Positions 53,791 through 61,244 of a stretch of 64,000 bases of DNA are shown piece by piece. Both the position numbers and the translations under genes were made by a program. The stretch covers positions 5,244,501-5,308,500 of the forward strand of contig NZ_CP114786.1 in assembly GCF_027359675.1 (NCBI RefSeq), given 5' to 3'. Source of the stretch: Roseibium sp. Sym1. GTDB lineage: Bacteria; Pseudomonadota; Alphaproteobacteria; Rhizobiales; Stappiaceae. Position 1 is the first letter of the stretch, and every line of letters begins with the position of its first letter. The notes under the pieces were generated by a model. It was not told the DNA's origin and did not search any database. It was given only the letters and a program-made list of their open reading frames with translations.

Positions 53791-54645
53791 TCACGAAGCG
53801 CCCGGGCTGACATACCGCCCCTTGACCTGCTGCGCCGGATCGTCCTTGCGAAACAGGGTCCGTCCCGGAAACTCCCGCTGATAAAACTGTTCGATCTTCG
53901 CAGCCGTCGGTCCGGCGTAATCGATCCGGCCGTCCGGGAAAAACACATCCAGATCATCATCCTCGTGTTTCGAAGCATAGGTCTCTTGCGACCCGTGCAG
54001 CACCATGGTCACGCCGATGCGGCTGTTGACGAAATTCTGTACATCGAAGAATTTCGGCGAACGGGCGTGGGTCTGCCCAAGCCGGTCCTCCCTGACGCGG
54101 ACGATCTCGGCAGGCGCCTCCATGTCGACGATGCCGTAAAGATCGAAGTCGCCATGTATGCATTTTCCGGCCGAAATGAGTGAACTCGAGGAGAATTTCA
54201 CACAGCCGAAAAAGGGATCTTCCGGATTGCGTTCGACGAAATAAAGTCCCCCGCCCGGAATGTATGTCAGGCTTTTCTGTTTCTCGAAGGTCGACATTTC
54301 AGGACGAAGCTGGCTTACAAAGGCGCGCCAGGCTTCCATCGCCTTGGTGTATTTGCCATCGGAATAGGCCCTGGCGCCGACCAGATTGGGATCAACCACC
54401 AGACCGGCCAGACAGCCGCGCCTGGCCTCCGGCACGCGGCTGCCGGCCGGTGCGACATCGAAATCCGCGGTCTTGGCCTTGCAGTCCAGCCGTTTGGGTG
54501 TCGCGTAGGGTTCGCCAATGTGCTGCAGCGATGCCGTGTTCGTCCTGCGAACCAGAATGGCAACCTTGTAAAGACGTGCCGCCGAGAGGAACACTCCCGC
54601 GTGCTCCTGCCTCATATGTTTGAAGATATCCGCTTTTCCAGCCAT
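53791..54645 (-). CDS. putative CyaA/edema-factor/ExoY-like nucleotidyl cyclase
   Basis: A 284-residue protein without signal peptide. Motifs match class II toxin adenylyl cyclases in order. Residues 30-61 (ILVRRTN, then PKRLDCKAKTADF) align with the FRPVN and TKGLGVHAKSSDW block of CyaA, placing the two ATP-binding lysines at 51 and 58. GDFDLYGI (165-172) matches TADIDMFAI, giving the metal aspartates 166 and 168. VNSRIGVTMVLHGSQE (206-221) matches the LNRR...VVQHGTE block with the catalytic histidine at 217. It could make cAMP, cGMP or other cyclic nucleotides. It lies directly after tRNA-Glu and is divergent from a caspase-like gene. The longer upstream frame is not supported; 54645 gives MAGKAD. 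Confidence 0.62.
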   Translation of the reverse strand: MAGKADIFKHMRQEHAGVFLSAARLYKVAILVRRTNTASLQHIGEPYATPKRLDCKAKTADFDVAPAGSRVPEARRGCLAGLVVDPNLVGARAYSDGKYTKAMEAWRAFVSQLRPEMSTFEKQKSLTYIPGGGLYFVERNPEDPFFGCVKFSSSSLISAGKCIHGDFDLYGIVDMEAPAEIVRVREDRLGQTHARSPKFFDVQNFVNSRIGVTMVLHGSQETYASKHEDDDLDVFFPDGRIDYAGPTAAKIEQFYQREFPGRTLFRKDDPAQQVKGRYVSPGAS

Positions 54646-55127
54646 CGGCCCGGCCTCCGCTGATCGTGGCAACCGCTCCGACCGCCGGCTCGGTCCACGT
54701 TGCAGCAACCCTAGCAAACCCCGGCTGCAGACGGCGGTGATCAAAGTCACAATATTGGGTTTGGCGGCGGTTCCAGGACCAATTGCGGGTCCAAAGCCGC
54801 GAGAAAGCGCCTTTGGCATGGCCCGCGGGCGTTATACGGTCACAATCCGTTTAGAAACATGCTGAAAATGGCAGCAACATTGCGTTGACAAGTGGTGTTT
54901 CGAAACACTCTTGCGTATAGTCGGTTGTGATTTGACAAGGGCGGATCCGGGTAGGGCCGGTTGCGCCGCACGTCGTCATAGGGGCAGCATTTCCAATTTC
55001 AAGTTCCTGTGACGCGTATTACAGAACCATAGTGCCAATCGGGGTATTCCTGTTTCCAAGAGGACGCAGACCTCGCTTCAAGATCGGTCCAACCGACAGG
55101 CAACAAAGATCTACGAGAGGACAGGAC
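54646..55127. promoter_or_regulatory. divergent promoter region with 14-bp palindrome
   Basis: A 482-base gap between the cyclase-like gene (minus) and the caspase-like gene (plus). TTGACA lies at 54885-54890, and GTGTTTCGAAACAC, a perfect palindrome, follows at 54895-54908. This looks like an operator set on a promoter for the caspase-like gene, although no clear -10 element fits. Nothing else is recognised. Confidence 0.45.
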
Positions 55128-56663
55128 ATGTTCAAACGATTGATCGCCGTGCTGGCAATAATACTTGCAGGAACCGCCCCGGCACTCGCCAAGCGGGTTG
55201 CCCTGGTGATTGGCAACGGCGCGTATGAGAATACGGTACCCCTTCCCAACCCGGCAAACGACGCTGAACAGATGGCTGCGAAGCTGCGCGCCCTCGGGTT
55301 TGATGTCGTCGCAGGCCAGGACCAGAACTACAGCGACATGCGACGGTCGGTGATGAACTTCGCCAAAAAGGCCTACGGAGCCGAGATCGCGATCCTGTTC
55401 TATGCCGGTCATGGCCTCCAGGTCGCCGGCAAGAACCATCTGGTTCCGATCGACGCGACGATCGAGGACGAGACGTCTCTCGATTTCGAAACCATCACCG
55501 TCGACTTCATCATGCGCCAGATGTCGAAGGACGTGAAGGTGCAGATGGTGTTCCTGGACGCCTGCCGCGACAATCCGCTGGCACGCACCCTTTCCCGCCG
55601 CATGGGGCCGAGCCGCTCCGGCAGCGTCGGGGCCGGTCTTGCAGAGATCAAGATCGAGGAAACCGGTGGTGAAGGATCGGTGATCGCCTTTGCCACGAGC
55701 CCCGGCGATGTCGCCCTTGATGGCGACGGCACGAACTCTCCCTTCACGTCCGCGCTGATCAAGCACATCGACACACCGAACGCATCCATCCAGACCGTGA
55801 TGACCCGTGTGACCGGTGACGTCTACGAAGAAACCGAGAAACGCCAGCGTCCGTGGGTGAACGCGTCCCTCATCGGCGAAGTGTTCCTGAACAAGCGTTC
55901 CGTTGCGCCGTCGACGACCGTTGCCTCGCTCGGCGACACGTCCACCGCGGCTCCGCAGCAGCCGGCGGCCAACGTTGCCACCACGCCGTCCGCCACCCAG
56001 TCGAATATCGCCTGGGAACGCGAGAAGCTGATCTGGGAAACCGCCAAGTCGAGCAACACCGTCGCCGACTATGAAGCCTATCTGGACGCCTACCCGACAG
56101 GCCTGTTCGCGGACTTCGCCCGGAACTCCATCAAGCGTCTGGGCAGCGCCAACCAGGTGGCCTCCGTCAACCCGACGGCCGGCGCCGCTGCCAACGGGTC
56201 CGGCATTGTCTCAACCCTTCCGGACCCGCAAAAGGCCATTCCAGGCACGCAGGCAACCGAAGCGTCCCTCGGCTGGAACCGGACCGCGCGCCGGGAAGTG
56301 CAGGCCCGCCTGAACCTGGCCGGCCACGATGTCGGCCGTCCCGATGGTGCCTTCGGGCCGAAGACCCGCGCGGGTGTCACCTCGTGGCAGACAGCCAACG
56401 GCATCGTGCCGACAGGCTATTTCACGGCGGCGCAATATGCCTTGCTGACGACGCAGACAGCAACGCAGTACTCTGCCTACCAGGCTGAGGTGAACCGCAA
56501 GCAGAAGGCGGCTGCCGCCTCCCGCAGCGCCACGACGCGCAGGACCAACACGACCACGACCCGGCGCACAAACAACAATACCGGTGGCGGGATCAATCCG
56601 GCAGGTGCCGCCTTTGTAGGTGGTATTGTCGGCGGGATCATCGGTGGCGCCATCGGGCGTTGA
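55128..56663 (+). CDS. caspase-like (C14) protein with peptidoglycan-binding domain
   Basis: A 511-residue exported protein. After a signal peptide (MFKRLIAVLAIILAGTAPALA) comes a caspase-type domain, starting RVALVIGNGAYENT, with the catalytic His in FYAGHGLQ (near residue 98) and the Cys in FLDACRDNPL (near residue 146). A linker follows, then a peptidoglycan-binding_1 domain (VQARLNLAGHDVGRPDGAFGPKTR). The end is an Asn/Thr-rich stretch and a glycine zipper (FVGGIVGGIIGGAIG). It may be a periplasmic protease or peptide-processing enzyme tied to the envelope. It converges on an exbD gene. Confidence 0.9.
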   Translation: MFKRLIAVLAIILAGTAPALAKRVALVIGNGAYENTVPLPNPANDAEQMAAKLRALGFDVVAGQDQNYSDMRRSVMNFAKKAYGAEIAILFYAGHGLQVAGKNHLVPIDATIEDETSLDFETITVDFIMRQMSKDVKVQMVFLDACRDNPLARTLSRRMGPSRSGSVGAGLAEIKIEETGGEGSVIAFATSPGDVALDGDGTNSPFTSALIKHIDTPNASIQTVMTRVTGDVYEETEKRQRPWVNASLIGEVFLNKRSVAPSTTVASLGDTSTAAPQQPAANVATTPSATQSNIAWEREKLIWETAKSSNTVADYEAYLDAYPTGLFADFARNSIKRLGSANQVASVNPTAGAAANGSGIVSTLPDPQKAIPGTQATEASLGWNRTARREVQARLNLAGHDVGRPDGAFGPKTRAGVTSWQTANGIVPTGYFTAAQYALLTTQTATQYSAYQAEVNRKQKAAAASRSATTRRTNTTTTRRTNNNTGGGINPAGAAFVGGIVGGIIGGAIGR

Positions 56664-56684
56664 TCATGCACCGACACTGACAAT

Positions 56685-56715
56685 CGGCCCGGCAATTTGC
56701 CGGGCCGTTTTTTTG
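56685..56715 (+). terminator. Rho-independent terminator
   Basis: CGGCCCGGCA (56685-56694) and TGCCGGGCCG (56698-56707) form a 10-bp stem with a 3-base loop, followed by seven or more T. It ends the caspase-like gene and may also serve the convergent exbD gene. Confidence 0.88.
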
Positions 56716-56752
56716 TCAGGCAATCTCGTCCCGGCAGCTTCCCTTGCCGATT

Positions 56753-57178
56753 TTACGGCATATGAAGGCTGACCCTTGCCAACCTCGAAGACCGCGCTTC
56801 GTCCAGGATGCGAACGACCTGCTGAAAGTCCGTGCCCTTTTCCGGAACAAGCATCGCATTGGAAGCTCCGAGCGCCGCAAGACGGTCGAGTTCGTCGGCC
56901 AGTTTCTCAAAGGAAAGGTCAACACCGTTGACGGTCAGTTCGGCTCCGCTCTCCTGCCCGGCCGGCCGGACGACGATGAGAACCGATGGAACCTTCGGCG
57001 ATGCGGCTGCCACCGTTCCCTGTTGTGCGGCCGTCCGCCCCAGCGAGACGTCAAGCGGTCGCCAGGTCCCGAAGGTCGACGACAACAGAAAGAACATGAT
57101 CAGGATAAAGATCACGTCTATCAGCGGCGTCAGCGGAATGCGCCTGCGTCTTGCAACGGGGGTCGGTATCAGGATCAT
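56753..57178 (-). CDS. exbD: ExbD/TolR family protein (intact proton site)
   Basis: A 141-residue inner-membrane protein. One membrane helix (LIDVIFILIMFFLLSSTF) carries the conserved aspartate at residue 21, the proton-carrying residue of ExbD/TolR. A periplasmic domain follows. The start at 57178 (MILIPTP) is typical. It forms an ion-driven motor with an ExbB-type channel, probably that at 58315. It is divergent from the DUF1036 gene and convergent with the caspase-like gene. Confidence 0.9.
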   Translation of the reverse strand: MILIPTPVARRRRIPLTPLIDVIFILIMFFLLSSTFGTWRPLDVSLGRTAAQQGTVAAASPKVPSVLIVVRPAGQESGAELTVNGVDLSFEKLADELDRLAALGASNAMLVPEKGTDFQQVVRILDEARSSRLARVSLHMP

Positions 57179-57327
57179 CCACCTAATCACTGCCTGTGGA
57201 GCGGAACGGGTTCGTGGTGCGATTGTTTCCCAGATCCGGACAGACCACAATCTCAATTGTGAAATTGACCGCCGTGTCGCATTTCCTTAGCGTGAAGGTC
57301 CAATCCATTGCACCGGAATTTGCGCGA

Positions 57328-57780
57328 ATGAAAAATGGCTCCGGAAACAGTCAGGCGTCGCGGCGCCGTCCGGGCCGCAGGATGTTGCCGATCCTCGTCC
57401 TCGCCGCAACGGGCGTCTGCGTGCCTCGAGCTGCCGAGGCGGGACTGCGCGTCTGCAACGGATCGGTCGACCTGGTGAATGTCGCAATCGGCTACGAGAC
57501 CGAGGACGGCCTGCGCACCGAGGGATGGTGGACCATTACTTCGAATGCCTGCAGCCAGGTGCTGCAGGAACCACTGGGAAATGCCCGCTATTACCTTCAT
57601 GTCGCTGACGGTTTTGGAGAAGGCAGGCTGGGCGGAGATATTACCCTTTGCATTCGCGAAGAAAAATTCGTTCTGTATGATGGCGATCAATGCTGGCAAC
57701 GAGGGCTGATCGAGGCCGATTTCTTTCAGATCGAAACCGAAGGCGCCGCGGACTGGACAGTGCTTTTGTCCTACGACTGA
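57328..57780 (+). CDS. DUF1036 domain exported protein
   Basis: A 150-residue protein of the DUF1036 family. It has a signal peptide (MLPILVLAATGVCVPRAAEAG) after an Arg-rich start, then GLRVCNGSVDLVNVAIGYE, EGWWTI, CSQVLQEPL and YYLHVAD, the family hallmarks. Cysteines probably pair. Function is unknown; alphaproteobacterial copies often lie near envelope-stress or ExbD genes. An ATG at 57382 would give a shorter leader. Confidence 0.85.
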   Translation: MKNGSGNSQASRRRPGRRMLPILVLAATGVCVPRAAEAGLRVCNGSVDLVNVAIGYETEDGLRTEGWWTITSNACSQVLQEPLGNARYYLHVADGFGEGRLGGDITLCIREEKFVLYDGDQCWQRGLIEADFFQIETEGAADWTVLLSYD

Positions 57781-57849
57781 CCCGGGCTCGTACCAGGCGC
57801 CGGTGACCGGGTCGAAACAGGAATTGCAGGAACACTTCGGGGGGAATTG

Positions 57850-58281
57850 ATGCGGAATGTCGTTCACTTGATTGCAGGTCTGGTCTTCGCCGTCGCTTGC
57901 GCGACCACTGCGCAGGCACAGGAAGTAACCGGCCAGATCAGTCTGGAACTCAACCAGCTGCAGTCAACCGCCGATGGCGGCTGCCGCCTGTCGATCATTG
58001 CCACCAACGGCCTGGAACGCCCCGTGGAGCAGTTGAGCCTGGAGATGGTTGCTTTCGACAAGGACGGCCTGGTTGACCAGTTTCTCGGGCTAAAATTCTC
58101 CCGCATTTCAGCCGGAAAGACCAAGATCCTTCAGTTCGCGCTGGCAGGCAAGTCATGCAACAGCATATCCCGCCTTCACGTCAACAACGTCACCAACTGT
58201 GTTCCCGCGAGCATCACGGATGTCTACTGTCCCGATCTCCTGAACCTGAGCAATCGCACGCCCATTCGCTTCGGCGACTGA
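57850..58281 (+). CDS. hypothetical exported protein
   Basis: A 143-residue protein with a signal peptide (HLIAGLVFAVACATTAQAQ). The mature part (CRLSIIATNGLERPVEQLSLEMV, then CNSISRLHV, TNCVPASITDVYC) has four Cys and looks like an immunoglobulin-like beta sandwich. No family is recognised. GGGGAA lies just before the ATG. It is between DUF1036 and exbB in an apparent operon, so it may work in the same envelope complex. Confidence 0.75.
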   Translation: MRNVVHLIAGLVFAVACATTAQAQEVTGQISLELNQLQSTADGGCRLSIIATNGLERPVEQLSLEMVAFDKDGLVDQFLGLKFSRISAGKTKILQFALAGKSCNSISRLHVNNVTNCVPASITDVYCPDLLNLSNRTPIRFGD

Positions 58282-58314
58282 CCCCTTTGACGCGCCAAAC
58301 GGATCATCACACGC

Positions 58315-58986
58315 ATGGTTGAACTCTATAGCTCCCTGCTGGAACTGGGTGGCCCCGTCGTTCTCATTCTCCTGGCCATATCCGTGGCCGCGCTGGCTGT
58401 GATCCTCGCCAAGGTCTTCCAGTTCTCTTCGGCCCGTGTCGGACGTCATTCCCAGGTGCGCCAGGCCGTGGCCCAATGGCGCTCCGGCGACAGGGGAAAG
58501 GCCGCCCAGAATCTCCTGAAAGACAGGTCCCTGTCCGCCGCGCTTGTGCGCAGTGCCATGGATGCCATCCACATGCTGGACCAGCAGCCCATGGCGTCCC
58601 AGGAGCGGGACATCAGGGAGGAGCGCCTGCGCGAGGAAATCTCCGCCCGGGCAGCCGACCGACTGTTTGGGCTCGCCAGCTGGCTGAAAGCGCTCGATCT
58701 CGTGACGCAGATTGCACCGCTGCTCGGCCTCCTCGGCACGGTGCTCGGAATGATCGAGACGTTCCAGACGTTGCAGGATTCGGGCGCCTCGGCGAACCCG
58801 TCTACACTTGCCGGAGGCATCTGGGTGGCTCTTCTAACCACGGCCTGCGGCCTCGCCGTCGCCATTCCGGTGTCCGTCGCCGTGACCTGGTTCGAAACCC
58901 GGCTGGAAAAGGAACGGGCCGCGCTCGAGGTCCTGTTGACCGGTGTCTTCACAGCCGGTGCGGGCTCTGTCACCGTTTCATCGTGA
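58315..58986 (+). CDS. exbB: MotA/TolQ/ExbB proton channel family protein
   Basis: A 223-residue protein with three membrane helices. The signature [18 protein letters not shown] spans about residues 139-157, and the last helix follows ([21 protein letters not shown]). It forms the pentameric stator channel that, with ExbD dimers, turns the proton gradient into force on a TonB-like partner. Partners here are probably both ExbD proteins and the TonB-like protein. Its end overlaps the convergent tonB-like gene by 9 bases. Confidence 0.9.
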   Translation: MVELYSSLLELGGPVVLILLAISVAALAVILAKVFQFSSARVGRHSQVRQAVAQWRSGDRGKAAQNLLKDRSLSAALVRSAMDAIHMLDQQPMASQERDIREERLREEISARAADRLFGLASWLKALDLVTQIAPLLGLLGTVLGMIETFQTLQDSGASANPSTLAGGIWVALLTTACGLAVAIPVSVAVTWFETRLEKERAALEVLLTGVFTAGAGSVTVSS

Positions 58987-60783
58987 TACCTTGAACGCCG
59001 CCAGCGAATAAACGCCTGGTTCCGCCAGGATGGCGGCGATGCGCGCGGACGGCAACGTGCCGAAACGCGCCGGCTGGCGGGACGCCGGCCGGTTCCAGAC
59101 CGCCAGGATCAGCGCCGTTTCCCGCTCCACGGCCGAGGTCAGGTGAACCGGGATCTTGAAACGCCACGCGCCCGCCGTCCGGGCGTTCGAGGCGGGTAGC
59201 AGGTAATCGCGGCCGTCATGGATACGTCCGGCGTCATCGATCAGGTAAAGTTCAGGCGGTCCCTTCCCACTCAGATCCAGTCCGGTCTCCCGGGCCGCGG
59301 CAATGCGCGCAAGCGGCAGGTCACGCTGGATCAGACCGGTCAGGAGCGCACCGCTCTTGACCAGTGTCTTGTCGAGTTCCACAAGTCCGGCCGCCTCGAC
59401 GCCTCCGGACACTCCGAGCGCATCCAGCAAAGCGCATTGCTGCCGCGTTACGATCCGCAATTCTATGGACGCCTCGTAGCCCTGGTCGTCCGCAAACCGC
59501 CTGTCGAAAACAGCAAAGGGGCCGATTCCGGGTCCGAAGGCCGTTACCTGTGCATTGTCTGCCCCGGCCGAAACAACGGACAGGTGCGCACAATCACCGG
59601 CATTGTAGTTGCTGACGTATCTGGTGACGTCTGCAAGCGGGTCGATCGTCGCGACTTCCGCAGCCGGCACGATATCGGCGGGAGCCGAAGGTAGCTCGAC
59701 GGACGGCACCGCCGCCGTATCAGGCTCCGCCGGTGACAGCGCAGCCACCTCTGTTTCGACCTGCTCGATCTCGGTAAGCTGTTGCTCAAGCGGCGACACG
59801 GTCTCGATCTGCGTGTTCTCAGCTTCCAGAACGGTCACCACCTCCTCCGTCTCGCCAACCAGAAGTGCGGTTTCCTCGGAAGAGATGACGGGCACCGGAT
59901 TCGCAGCCACAACCGTCACCGGTTCCGCGTCGACCAGCGCTTCCGGTGGCGTTTCGCTCACTACCTGCGGCCCTGCCGCCACATCCACCGCCGCCTGGTC
60001 CACGATGAGAGACGCTGTCCCGTTTGGCGTTTCCGCGATCAGCTCCGTTCGCTCTTCCGAGGAAGCAATCACCTCCACTGCCTCGGCATCGATGGTGGTG
60101 AGCTCTTCCCTGTCCGGCTGCGCGAGCGGTGTATCGGTCACGTTTTCGGCGGCTATCTCTGCAACGGCTGGCGATGTGACCGCAAGCGGAACAACAGTGT
60201 CGGCCGGAGACAGCGATACGACAGGGATCGCCGGATCAGCAACGACAACCTCCGGATCCGGACCTGTTTCGGGCGGGACACTCTCGATTGTTTCCGCCGG
60301 TGGCACCTCGATCGCCTGGACCTGCACAGGGGCGACATTGGTCACTTCCGGGACCTCGGAAATGTCAATTTCATTTGGCGCAACCTGCGACAGGATTGGG
60401 ACTTCCGCGCTTTCGATCTCTTCGACCGGAACGGTGGAAACGTCCGCGGGCTCGGCAGCCAATGGCTGCAAGTCCTTCAACTCGGAGGGAACGGCCGGCG
60501 CAAGCGGAACTTCGGGCCGGGTCGCGACCAGCGCGGGCTCGACAGGCTCTGAGGCTGTTGGCGAAGGTTCCGCAAGCGCGACATCCTCGAAGACCGGTCC
60601 GCCGCTTTCAATGATGACCTCGGTTTCCAGGGGAGGATCAACAGGCTCGTTTTCCCACTCCGTCAGCGGCAGGCCGAATAGGAAGATGGAGATGTGAAGT
60701 GCGACTGACACTCCGAGAACGGCCGGCCAGACATAGGCGGGTATCTCCCAGCGGTTTTCGAGATTGTAGGCCGCCGCGCTCAA
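58978..60783 (-). CDS. TonB-like protein with shared C-terminal periplasmic domain
   Basis: A 601-residue protein. One membrane helix near residues 18-36 ([19 protein letters not shown]) is like that of TonB/TolA. A roughly 340-residue Pro/Val/Glu-rich linker should span the periplasm. The C-terminal domain (about residue 380 on) begins [16 protein letters not shown] and shows [21 protein letters not shown]. This domain is clearly related to the C-terminal domain of the neighbouring kinase. It is not a classical TonB C terminus. It overlaps the exbD2 gene by 4 bases and is last in the PP2C-kinase-ExbD2-TonB operon. Confidence 0.8.
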   Translation of the reverse strand: MSAAAYNLENRWEIPAYVWPAVLGVSVALHISIFLFGLPLTEWENEPVDPPLETEVIIESGGPVFEDVALAEPSPTASEPVEPALVATRPEVPLAPAVPSELKDLQPLAAEPADVSTVPVEEIESAEVPILSQVAPNEIDISEVPEVTNVAPVQVQAIEVPPAETIESVPPETGPDPEVVVADPAIPVVSLSPADTVVPLAVTSPAVAEIAAENVTDTPLAQPDREELTTIDAEAVEVIASSEERTELIAETPNGTASLIVDQAAVDVAAGPQVVSETPPEALVDAEPVTVVAANPVPVISSEETALLVGETEEVVTVLEAENTQIETVSPLEQQLTEIEQVETEVAALSPAEPDTAAVPSVELPSAPADIVPAAEVATIDPLADVTRYVSNYNAGDCAHLSVVSAGADNAQVTAFGPGIGPFAVFDRRFADDQGYEASIELRIVTRQQCALLDALGVSGGVEAAGLVELDKTLVKSGALLTGLIQRDLPLARIAAARETGLDLSGKGPPELYLIDDAGRIHDGRDYLLPASNARTAGAWRFKIPVHLTSAVERETALILAVWNRPASRQPARFGTLPSARIAAILAEPGVYSLAAFKVSR

Positions 60784-61202
60784 GGTCCGTCCGCCTGCAC
60801 CGTAACAAGTGTCAGCGCCGTCAGGCCGCTTGACCTTGCCTGTTTCGCGAGTGCAGCGACGAATTCCATCCTTGCCCGTTTGTCGACCTGTACGGTCAAA
60901 CGGTCACTGCTCCGTGCCGCCTCCGCCAGATATTTGTTCAGTTCCTCGCGTTCCACGCGGCTGCCGTCAACCCAAACGCCACCATCCAGTGTCAGGACAA
61001 GTCCGCCCTGGATGCTGGACGCCCCCTCCCCTTGTGTTGTCTCTGCCCAGTCGAAGCCGTCCGGAAGCGGCGGCCGGAGAGTTCCGGACACGACCAGAAA
61101 CAGCAGCAACAAGAACACGACATTGATCAGCGCGAGTGAGCTGTCCGCCCGCCGGTGGGGGATCAATTCCTGCAGATGAATGGGTTTCGTGTAGCGCTTC
61201 AT
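60780..61202 (-). CDS. ExbD/TolR-like protein with Asp-to-Asn change
   Basis: A 140-residue ExbD-family protein. The membrane helix reads ALINVVFLLLLFLVVSGT: the position of the essential proton-carrying Asp is Asn27. The periplasmic domain is otherwise normal (WVDGSRVEREELNKYLAEAA; LTVQVDKRARMEFV). A loss of the Asp would make it unable to carry protons. It may form a heterodimer with the intact ExbD at 56753 or act as a structural or regulatory subunit. The start at 61202 (MKRYTKP) has GGGA upstream. It lies between the kinase and TonB-like genes. Confidence 0.85.
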   Translation of the reverse strand: MKRYTKPIHLQELIPHRRADSSLALINVVFLLLLFLVVSGTLRPPLPDGFDWAETTQGEGASSIQGGLVLTLDGGVWVDGSRVEREELNKYLAEAARSSDRLTVQVDKRARMEFVAALAKQARSSGLTALTLVTVQADGP

Positions 61203-61244
61203 GTCCGATCCCAAAACCGGGACAGTCCGATTGAACGTTTCCGG

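Noticed and set aside
59609..60697. 362-codon Ser/Thr/Gly-rich plus-strand frame
   Set aside because: It is the reverse of the Pro/Val/Glu-rich linker of the TonB-like gene and only reflects that repetitive composition.
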